From: Branchiostoma floridae
Taxonomy: Eukaryota; Chordata; Leptocardii; Amphioxiformes; Branchiostomatidae
Assembly (NCBI RefSeq): GCF_000003815.2
Contig: NC_049982.1
Span: 9,633,349 to 9,695,348, forward strand
Reading direction: 5' to 3'
Length of the DNA: 62,000 bases
Of this stretch, positions 47,525 through 59,500 are shown piece by piece. Position 1 is the first letter of the stretch; each line of letters opens with the position of its first letter. Made by a program: the position numbers and the translations under genes. The notes under the pieces were generated by a model. That model ran no database searches and had not been told where the DNA came from. It saw only the letters and a list, made by a program, of their open reading frames with translations.

Positions 47525-50500
47525 ATGGAGTACGTAAAACAGGGCTGCCTCCACGAGATGTTTGTCCGCCAGGCGCAGAAGACTCCGGACGCCGTGGCCG
47601 TGGTCTCGGACGACGGGAGGCAGCTGACGTTCCGGGAGCTGAACGAGTTGACGGATGTCCTGGCGCTGCACCTGCAGCTGAAGGGGGTACAGGTGGACAC
47701 CATCGTCGGCATCTATCTGGAGAAGTGCCTGGAGTACCCCATCGCCTACATCGCCACTCTCAAAGCAGGTAATGTCCTCCATCATAACTTCCACACGAAA
47801 ACCTGATTCCAATTTTCCTTCTGTGTTGCGCGGGCGTACATTCTGTCCATATTGATTATGTGGGCCTTGATGGATCCAGGTCATATACATGTCCTGCCTG
47901 ACCGGGCACCAATTCATCAATGAATGCACCAGCGTGTTTTAGAAGAACAGTTTCGTTGGAATTGGGTTCTCTGTAATGACAGTTCACTGATATGGTGGGC
48001 TGTTTCCTTTTATTACAAAATTTATGACTCAAATTCAATGTAAAAACAAATCATTTATCAGAATGGCAAACTGCAGAAACTGTGTTTAGTTGGCATTTAT
48101 TGATTGAGGATTTTGGTGGAACCAAAGGGCATGTGAAATCTTAAAGAACTTGAAAACATTAAAGAATGCTGTCATAGAAGCTGCAAAAACATGTTTGTCA
48201 GGCAAATATATCTAAAGTCAGTCACATCTGCTTGCTTCTCAAGCCACTTAAAAACTTTTGCCCTTCTGTCTGCTGTAGGTGAAAATTATATTGGTAAATT
48301 CTCTTGGAATCCTTAGAAGCACAGGACATCTTCATGAACTGAACATCATCATGTACTTGCCAGTATTTTACAACCAGCTATCCCTTCAAATTTGTCATTT
48401 TCCCTTGAAATTTGACAGTTCCTTTTGTCCTTTAGGTGATTGTCAAAAGTACTTGCCACCTTTTATCGGCTAACTGTAATACATCCCCAAACTATTTGCA
48501 TGTAGTTACACCATGGGTACTTAAATCCAGTCAATGCCGCTCATGGAGTGGCGGGTTTAACGTGAGATGGACCGAAAGCTGATATGCAATTGTCAGTATT
48601 ACATGCATAACCCAAACCACAGCGATCAGATCACTTTTGTGTCTGTGTGATTAGCATGGCATGAAGGGTGGCCATGGATGGATTAACCTCCGCTCTACCC
48701 CAACAAGGTCGTTGTACGGAGTGGAGAGATGAAATTGGCTGTGACAGCCGTTAATGAGCTGTAGAAAACATGGGTAGTTACACAACAGGGCATGTAGATT
48801 CAGCATCGTGTTCTCAGTGCACACAATCATTACAACAAGGGCTTGAAGGTGTGTTAACGTTGTTGGTGTGGTCTGTATTCTGAAGTATACGTTTAGTTGA
48901 AAGATCAGTATATTTTAGTATAATGGCAAGCTTTAGATCAGTGGAGATGTTAATGCCATAGGCAAGCTATTAATAAATGTCCCAGGGATTAATTCATTAA
49001 TGATAATGAAATGAAACTGCTCTTCTATTTTGTTTTACATTGAATTAAAAGAATTTCAGATGACAAGAGAACTCAGATGTGAACTAGAAAGGCCGACATT
49101 TGCTTAGGAGCAAATACAGAATATTGCAATCCATCTTCATCCTTGAAAAAATCCCAAAATTTAACAATTTGAAGTAATGTTTGCTCAAAGGGAAAATGAG
49201 GTACTGTGGGCACTTGTCCTACACACCTTCATGCCGAGTTTTAGGTCATTTGTTTTCAATATAAGGGCATAGGAGCCAAAAATATACATTTTTTAGTTAA
49301 AAAGGGCTAAAAATCCCCAAATAACTCGTTTTATATGTGCTCTATGAAGAAAGTGTTGATGGGGTCCTGTTGTCATATGTCCAATTTACCTTTGTACCAA
49401 ATTTCAGGTCATTTGGTTTACATACAAGGGCATAGAAGCCAAAAATATACATTTTTAGTCAAAAATGACTGAAAACCCCAAAATAACTTATTTTTAAAGT
49501 GATCTACGAAGAAAGTGTCAATGGGGTCCTGTGAGCATATGTTCAATGCACCTCTGTACCAAATTTCAGGTCACTTGATTTCTATACAAGGGCATAGGAG
49601 CATAAAATATACATTTTTAGTCAAAAATGGCCAAAAACCTAAAATAACTCATTTTTGGTGTCAACAATGAATAAAGCGTTGATGGGGTTCTGTGGTTCTA
49701 TGTCAAACGCATTCATGTACCAAATTTCAGGTCATTTGGTTTTAATACAAGGGCATAGGAGCCAAAAATAGACATTTTTAGTCAAAAATGGCCAAAACCC
49801 CTAAAATAACTAATTTTTGAAGTGATCTATGAAAAAAGTGTTGATGGTTTTTTGTGCTCATATGTCCAATGCACCTCTGTACCAAATTTCAGGTCATTAT
49901 CTTGTAATACCAGGGCACAGGGGCCCAAAATATACATATTTTGTCTAAAAATGACCAAAAACCCTAAATATCATAATTTCTAAGGCCTTTTTTAAAAAAG
50001 TGAAAAAAACATCTGGGGGTATTTGCTATTGCAACCTCTCTGCCAAATTTCAGCTCATTTGGCCAAAAAATGAAAAAATTAATCCCATTTGAAGATTTGA
50101 CAGGAGAAGAAGAAGAAACCAAGGAAAAACAATATATTGCATCCCATACTATGTATGGGGATTGCAATATAAAAATACTCGGTCATTTATTAGAAGTTGT
50201 AAACGAGTAGAAGGAAAAATATCTTTTCTCTGACTTCTTCATTTCTTATTTACCATTGAAACCAGACATTTACATTACCAAATATAAAACCCTGCAACAT
50301 TCTTATCAATGTACAATTCCAGGAACTGGCCATAGGATGTATTTTTTAGAAACAGTACAAGACTAAGGCTATAAAGATGAAGTATAGGCTGGTGCTCTAT
50401 CCTTAACCCATGCTGAGGTTACCACTTTCAATCTCCTATCACCTACCAGTACTTGTGCTGCCATGTATTTGACAAGTAGACCGATAGCCAAAGCTTTGTC

Positions 50501-53500
50501 ATCAATTATAGTGAAATGAAATCCCTGTCTAACATAGCTTAGAAAGTCATGTGTATCAGGTTTTGGTAGAAGTATATACCATTCAACTCAATACTGTTGT
50601 ATATATCAATCATAGTCTTTTGATATTCGCAGTTTTACAATTTATGACTGAAAAGATTTCGAGGTTGTGAAGGCAATTTCTGAAAGGTAATAAGATTGTG
50701 GGCAAAGAGAGCATGTATTAAAGAAAACAAGGAATAATAAATAAAACATGGTCATTTTTATTTTTTTAACCTAACCTTGAACACAGACTTTGAAACTAAC
50801 ATTGGCACTTAAAGAGACTGACTGATTATATATGGTATTCCTGATAAATCATGTAATGATATTAGTATCAGATCTTATGATGGTTTATTAGACCACATTG
50901 ATTTGATCATATTGACAACATCCTCTGGGAACCACAAAGCCTGCCTACTTTGTAAAATCTAAGTGATCAGGAAGGTTGAACTAAAGACACAGAGAATGGT
51001 ATACCAAACAATAGATTTTTAGTTTTGTTCTTTCATATTCTTCTTTGGCCTCGAAATCAACTTAAGCATTTCATGACATTTTCTAATATTTTTTGCAATC
51101 TACGGCATAATTGCTCATTTTGCAGCAGCTTTGTACCGTATGATTGAAACCTTTTTTGAACCTGCTGAAAAGTGTATGTTGTGCATGCATATGTCATCCA
51201 TATAATCAAATCAATATGGCCTTATATCAAAGTCCAATTATCCGACTTCCTTCTAAAACAAAGTGGTTAAAACAACATCATACATTACACTGTTGATTCA
51301 ACTCTTTAGAATTGTTTGTCAGCATTTTAGTACTCACACTCAGCGTGTGTATAAGATGTGCCTTACAATCCAATAGCTCGATGGAAGTAATCATAACGTT
51401 ACGGTTGGTCGAAGGGCCGTTATATTGCCGGAAAAGTTGGCTCCGGTGTCACAGACGTGAGGTGGAGATGATGAATTTGTAATATTTGATAACTGCAGGC
51501 TTGGGCACCGTGCACGATCAAACACCCGGCGTACCCGAGCAAGGTCGTCTCTGATTGCGCCGAAATGAAATCCCTGGCGACCGACGAGCTAAATGAGCTG
51601 TAAGAGATTACCAGCAGAGTGTCATACAGTTCAGTTGTCTCATGTTTTACACTGTCACATAGATGATTAGACTGGAAAAACGACCCATGGAGAGGTAGAG
51701 ATATTGTTACATGCATGATGTATGTCAGATTTGTTTTGGAGCTCCAATAATCACTTCTTTTCATGGGACCCAATCTTTATCTTTTCGAGTTGAGTTTAAA
51801 GAAATGTGAAGTTAGATTTTTTTTACATAATTTCACACATAATCACACAAGACCAGTGTCCGTTGAATTGAACAAATTCAACATTGCAGCCATAGCTACA
51901 AGTAGCTTTGATTAAGACTATTTCTCTCATGCAGAATTTGTAGCCTTCCATTCTAAAAAAAAACATAATCGTCTTTTTCTATGTACCAAAGGTGTGACTT
52001 GAATCCCATTAAACAATGGAACAGCCCCAACAGCACCTGTCAGTGAAGTATGCATGGCCACGTTCCTGCAGCACTGTGGTTTATTATTCTCACAGGTAGC
52101 CTGGGATAAATGTAAGGCTTGAGATATATATAGATCTAGCAGCAGACAGCAAAATACAGCAAAATACAGCAACTTTGGATGAAGTTAGAGACATTGGACA
52201 GGAACAAAAAATGTCATAATTTTGATATGTTTAGAAATGAAACATGGCTAACACCACAGTACAAATAAACTTTTAGAAACAGATTAGCTAAGCTGTAAGT
52301 GATCAGTCTACATATAATATCAAAAATGTGAATTTGCTTGTGTATCGAAAGCGAGGGAACTTTTCTTGAATGTCTCTGAAAAGGATATTCTCTTGGTGAT
52401 TAGTATAACACTAGTTCACCTTTATACATGGGCTAACCTATTTTCAAAATGGGTTTAGGGATATCCAAATGGTGGACGGTGGTTTCACATTGTGATATTT
52501 TTAGAATATTGCAGTTTGAAACCATCATTTGACTTGATATCCCTATGCTGCTAGATACCGTGTTTTTTAATGCAAATCTATATAGGTTACTCCTCAGATG
52601 AAGGTGAAATAGACTACAATACACCGATTAACAACAAGATGTCATTCCATCCTGTTGTAGGTGCCGCGTACATGCCACTGGATGTGTCGTACCCAGACCC
52701 CCTCCTGCACGACATCCTGCGGGACTGCGAACCTGCTGCCGTGCTGACGAGTCCTGACCTCGCGGGAAGGGTCAAAGGTCAGAATAAACCCATATTTGTT
52801 TTGGCCTTTGCTTGATAGACTTTTTAAAATGACAAATGTTATTTCTTCACTCTGGAAGTACTAAGTATGTTTACAATGGTAATTCATACTGGAACATTGC
52901 TGTCCTTGGTGCTGAATGTGGCTGTTGTGGCTGTCCTTGGTGCTGAACAATTATTCTTGTCCCTGTATTGGCATTGTAGGTTTTTCTTTCATTAATCTGT
53001 CTGTTAACTGTTCTTTCAAAAGTAAATGAGTTCTTGTTCACTGTTCCAGGTATATGATTTGCAATGAATTATCACTAAATCTTGCAGGAGGGGAGGAAAT
53101 GGATCTGTTTTTCTAGGAATGCAGAAACCTTTTCTCTATGCCCAGCATTATGAGAATAAAGAAATCTAAGAATGCTGCTTTATCCAAATTCTTTCAGCAA
53201 CATAGACTGGAGAACTGAGCTGAAAATCTACAAGAATGCGTACAGACACACAGGCTATTAACTTCCTTTTGCCGTGTCAATTACCCAAGTGGGTGATCAC
53301 ATTATCATACTAACGACATCATTTGTCGGAGCAGGTTGACTGTATTGGTATTTAGGACGTCCTCTAAGATTACATATTACATTTAATGTGTGTGACTGAT
53401 GCCAATTCATCTGTTCCATATTGTTGTTAGCTGGTTATATGACCTTGAACTAACATTAACAAAAGACAAACAAGAATCCTAACGGGAGGTGCCCCAACAC

Positions 53501-56500
53501 GGTACGCTTTTTCTTGCGATCAAACTCATGGCGCTCCATCGCTAGTTGCCTGAGAGTGGTCAAATTTTGATGACTGAATTTTTTACACATAGATTTGAAC
53601 AACATACTTGAATAAGAAATGCATTCATGTGGTTCATGAACCTTTCGCGCTGCATGTTACAAGCGGCAAACTCTGTGAGACAATTTCGTGTATGTAACCT
53701 TGCAATTTTGTTCTACGCTGGGCAGTGTGCCTAACTCGGTACGCTTTTTTTACATTTTGCTCTCTACAGAAGTAAGTGGTAAATTTAAGTACACAGAAAA
53801 AATTAATAATATGATATTTTAGCTTTCTTTTGACAGTAAAATCTTGACTGTATGTACTTCTTGTCTCACATGAGGAAGGCTGTACCTAGAACAATCCAGC
53901 TCATGTTTTTACGGGCAATGGGCTGAATGCACTGATTGTGAATGCCCGACTAAAAAAACCATTACGAAAAAAAAACCCGCTAACATCAACAAAACTAGGT
54001 CTGATTATATGAAAATATCATCTACATCTCTCTATCAAGTCTTATTTTCATAGACAGCACGAATCATTTGTTACAGTCAAATAAATCTTTGGAGCGTTCT
54101 CTAGTCTGTCACCTTCACGGCCACACTCCCTTGGGAGTACAATGGTGGCAATGTTTATGTCGCTTCCTTTTGGTTGCTTTTCTACTCAACAGACATTTGA
54201 AGACCCATATTCATAGTGTTTTATGGAGCTTTATTTATGTGTATCATGGCAGTTGTGTGACTGCTTGAAAAAGTTCGTATAGTTAGCGACACGAGCCGCC
54301 AATATGCAGAGGCCGGTGACCGCAGTGATTCAGCACTGTCAACATTACTGTTAGAATTCTGGGGTTTTTTTTAGACATGAAGTAAATATGTTAAAGTATA
54401 CTTGGAATGCAATTAAAGCTGTTTGCATGGACTTAGTTTATTTACCTTTGTAATCAGCATAGTCAGTGGTAACAAACACGGTGTACTTATGGATAATAAG
54501 ATCAGCAAAAAATCCGTTCCGTCTTACGACGGGGACCGTCTTAGGGCGAACCCCGTTAAACTACAAGTCCTCGCCACCTAATGAAGCATTTTAGGTCACA
54601 TATAAATCACATGATTACACATTGTGTTATGGAAGGTTCTGTATGCAAATAAATTCTTTATTCTTTAATTGAATTATGGGAATCATAGAAAAATTGATGA
54701 TATTTGATACATATATTTTGCACTTGCAATTTGATAGCGGAGCAAACCAACACTACTGATATTCCTAAAGCTGGGTGCTGTCATCTTTGTTAGAAATTTG
54801 CAAATAATTGTCATGAAAGAGCTTACAACTCTTCACATTGTTGCTCCAGTGACAGTATCAAAAATGTTTTCTCTATTAAGTAAATGCTAGGATGTTCTTA
54901 CTGGCAGAAGAGTCATTAAAATTAGAAATGATGGTAACAAGTCCTGGACACCACTATCACCTTACCTTGATCTTTAGCTCAGTTCAGTCCCTATAGCTAG
55001 AAGTGGTCTTGCATTAGCATCACTGTTAAAACATGACAGTCATCCATCTCCCCAGCTAGGGTAACCAATTCTCTTTACTGTCAATTATAAAGTTAGCATT
55101 TCCTTTCCACCTACGCAGTCAATACATATGGAATGAGAAATAATGGAGGTCTGTGTTACGTGGGTGGGTTTAATTTTCTTGGTCACACAGAATTACATTT
55201 TGGCAGTTCACCCGCCCACCAATCAATAGAACAATTCAAGGTCAATACAGCAATGTCAGTACAAGCTACACTTAGACTGAATGGATCTGGGCCGGGCAAA
55301 GAGAAGTGTATAGCTAGTAATAGACTTGGTGTCAAGCAGAGTTTTCCTGGCTATTCAATTAATTTTAAAACAAAAGCTGTGTCCATCTATGGAGAGATGT
55401 CAAGTACAGGAAGGATAAGGAAGAGGGGAGAGTTTGAATTTTGGCTGTCCACTGAAAAGTTACTGTGATTAGTTCCTAACAATACAAAGACAGACTGCTT
55501 TTAATCTAGAATGTTAGGGTTGTACAAAGCCGGGCTTGTGCAACTTTCTACAGTCATACTGTAGGACCAAATGTAGGCCAAAAGACACAGAATATCAACT
55601 TAAAAATGGTTAACACAAAATGCTCTGATTCACGTTACTTAAAACAACACTTCTTTTATCTCTTTCTTCACATACGATATGTATTTCCTTGTGATGTGCA
55701 TTCCAGTTTACAGTAACTGTATTAGATGCAACATGTCCTTTGTTCCAGGCGTGACGTGTGTTGTCTTTGATGACAACTGGCAAGAAAAGATTAAGGAAGA
55801 AAACAAAGAACTGCTGGGGATTTGGCCAGGAACATGCCAGCCTCCTCATGTTGATCTGGACAACCTTGCTTACGTCGTTTACTCCTCTGGAACAACAGGG
55901 AAGCCTAAAGGTGGGAGACTTCACTGTTGTGTTATACTTGTATATACATGACAGAAGGCTGTTGGAACTTGGATAGTTGAACACAATAATGTTAAGGCTA
56001 TGACATGTGTATCATCAATCAAAGGGCCATCATTTTTTCCAAGCAATGACCTACTGTAATTCCTGATTTTTTCAATGTACTTTTATGTTCATGGTTTTCA
56101 CAGTGACGACTTTAACGTGAACTTATCATTACTGATAACAAATAAATCGCAGACTTTATTTTACATGCACATGCTGCCACTGTGAACATTTAGTTCCGAG
56201 AACAAATTGTATTTTCTCAGACCGAGTCTGAAGACAAAGTGAATTACAGTACTTTATCATTTATGAGCACCAAAGTAATATTTGGGGGAAAGATTGGATT
56301 TCACTTTTTTCTTCCCAGGCATCATGTGTCCCCACAGAGGCGCTGTGTTTTCCTACCACTGGCGCCACGAGAACTACCCGTTTGCCGAGGACGACAGAGT
56401 AGCATGTAACGTCTTCTTTGTGTGGGAAATGATGCGGCCTCTTCTTAAAGGTGAGTCAATGCCATTTGTCCTGACTGAGAGACTTATCTTTCCTGCCTAG

Positions 56501-59500
56501 TAGGTGGGCTAAAGAGTGAACTGGACACAATGTCAAATTTGTCTGTGTCTTAAAAATTATAGGAAGTGTTTGGCTAATTTGATCTTAAACTTTCACAGTG
56601 TAAGTTTACAAAGTATAACTAAAGGGAGAAAAATGCATCTCTGACATGTAGTTTTGTGTATCAAAAAACCTTTTCCAGTGTTATGCGCTTATTCTGACAC
56701 CTAAATGTAATCATTCTCAACACGGCGTAGGGTTAAAGATTAATTATGAATGCTTTGTATTATTTAACAATGAAAATCAATTTTCATTCAGCCCCTACCA
56801 CATCCATTTATGCCTTCATCAAACTCAGCTGGTTTGCTGAGACAACTCAATCTAATATTTACGATGTGTGGCTACAGTCTGCTGCACTTTCCAATATTTA
56901 CTTGTCCATGGAAATGTCAAGATTGCAGGGATAGAAAGTTTTCAGGACAGATGAAGCTCTATTTCATAAGTTAAGAATGGTTTTAGACTGATTTAGATTT
57001 GGAATGATGAAATAATTTGGAAGTGTTAGACTTTAATGTCTGGAATGTCTATCTTGTTTTAAGTTTGCCCAGTTGGGCACAAAGCAATATAAACCACCAG
57101 AATTGCATACCACACTGTGAAACCAATCCTGTGGTACACTGTCTCTCGCTACTGTCAAACCCACACCAGTACTAGTAAGCCCATTGGGACCATTTTCTCG
57201 TGGTTACCACAGTCAGTTATGTAATATCTTCCCCCCCCCCTCTCTCTCTCTGCAGGCATCCCCCTGTATGTGATCCCTGATGATGTCATCTATGACCCCA
57301 CCCTCCTGGTGGAGTTCCTCGGCCGTCACGGCATCACCCGTATCCTCTTCACACCCTCCCTGCTGGAGGCTGTTCTAGACACAGAGGGAGTCAACCTGAA
57401 CAATCTACAGAACCTCCGGTGAGTAGGTGTGACCTAAACAATCTACAGAACCTCTGGTGAGTAGGTGTGACCGAAACAATCTACAGAACCTCCGGTGAGT
57501 AGGAGTGACACCTGTTGTTCAGTGTAATATAACTAGCTGCTGCTAGAATATGAATATGTAATGAGCACGCATTTGCAAGTCATGCAATTCTGTTTGTGAG
57601 GTGGGCTGATGAGAGCAGGCAACAGTGACACAGGTGGCAGGAGTAGGGCATGAGTAGGAGTAGGGTATGTATCTTTTTAGATGTTAGCTGAAATATCATG
57701 TGTCATAATGCTACATGTAGTTCACCTTAATCCGAGGGGTAACGTAAATTCAGTGTTTAAAAAAACAGGTATTTAAAAATTCCAGGTCAACTACGTGGGT
57801 TCCAAATTTTAACATTTTCAAAATATTGTAATGTGAAACTCCAACTTAACAATCCCCAAATACCCTATTTTTATATACAACGTAATGCTATGTAGGTGAC
57901 CCTACAGATAAAGGTGAACTAACGTTATATCTTTGGTTAATAAACATAGTCTGAACTTGATTTTTGCATACTGGTGTACTGACATCTTTATTGGACCTTC
58001 AGAGTGATCTGGCTGTGTGGTGAGGTCGTCACCACAAGTTTTTGCGAGCGTGTGTGTAAGGCTCTGCCCTGGGTCCAGCTGCTCAACCTGTACAGTGTCT
58101 CCGAGACACACGACATCGCAGTGGAGGACCTCACAGCCTACTACAAGGCATCACAAGAGGTAAGTTAGCTTATTATTATTATATAATAAGAGCTTTCCTT
58201 TGTTATCCTGTACAGGTCTGAGAAATCTTGTTTGTGTGTAGGTGTTGTAAGTTAGAGTAATTGTAACCTTCTTCCTATAGTTGTAGACTAATCTGTATGC
58301 CATAGAGCAAGCTTGTATTGGTAACAGAACATCCAGACAAGGTTTACAATGTGATACTCTTTTGTCAATTTGGAAAAGTCTGGAGTAGCTAGATGTTTGG
58401 TTACTTTCTGATGACTAATGGCAGTAACATTACCATCAGGACGTTGACGTTGTATTCCTCCCATCCAGTCGTCAAGTCAGCGGAAGTTCTGTCCTGTAGG
58501 AAGACTACTGGAAGGTGTGAAGGTTTACATCATGAATGAGGAGCTCCAGCCACAACCTGTGGGTGTCCCAGGAGAGGTCAGTACTGGCTTCAGCACAATG
58601 GTTTTCATGCTTTCTATGTTCATGGCATGATTCAGGGTTTCATTCTACAAATTTTGTGAATGGGCTCTTTTCAGTGTTCTTTCTTCAAACACTACCTTTC
58701 TGAGCTTTTAGGAAGATAAGATTTGTAATCAAAGTCATTCAAGAACAGGTTATGTTGGAAGCTTGAGAACACTCAAGACACGTCTTCAGCATGCCAGCTT
58801 AAAGACTAGAGAAGTGTTGACAGTAAGAAAGTTGGCCTTCCATATCTGCTGCTGACTAATTGCCTTACTCATCTGCCTGTGATGTGTTTCTAGATCTACA
58901 TCACTGGTCCAACCCTGGCAAAGGGTTACATCAACCGGCCCCAGCTGAACAAGGCGCGCTTCCTGCCATGTCCATCCAGACTGGCGGTGAGCGACGGAGA
59001 CAAGCTGTACAAGACCGGAGACTGGGGGTATCTCCTGTCGGACGGACGGCTGGAGATCTGTGGGAGATGTGACACCATGGTGAAGATCAGGGGATACAGC
59101 ATTGAGATACAGGTCTGTGTGTTGTACATCTTCCTGTTTACATGCTCAGTTGCCCCTTGTTCCTCTTCTCATGGATTGCATATTCATTTGATAGTGCTTC
59201 ACCTCTTATTATGATGGTTAAAGGTATTTTTTATCATTGTCAATCATAGAGTAAATGATAAAGCCCAGGTACAACTTTGTGAATGCCGTGTAGTAATGTG
59301 TACCTTCACAGCACAGTGTCAATGCCATGTAGCTTCTATAGAATTGTTCATAGGCTGTTTTTGATATAGTTGTTGATGTCTATCATAAACCCCAAGCAGG
59401 GATACAGATCAGGTGACAGACACATGTTCCCTTAAGGCTACAATCAAAGAGATATCTTAGCATAAAATTTCATCTATATTGGTAAATAACATTATAGAAG

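Noticed and set aside
47164-47929. Minus-strand open frames of 182 and 148 codons
   Set aside because: They are antisense to NRPS exon 1, whose protein matches the adenylation family.
49205-50070. Five tandem repeats as a CRISPR-like or centromeric array
   Set aside because: Units are 162 bp, diverged and without spacers, in an animal intron framed by inverted ends.
53460-54330. Two copies of CGGTACGCTTTTT as element ends
   Set aside because: They are direct, not inverted, and no boundary or coding sequence supports an element.
55133-55468. 111-codon open frame in NRPS intron 2
   Set aside because: It falls between well-phased exons, carries no domain motif, and adding it would break the YSSGTTGKPKG-containing frame.
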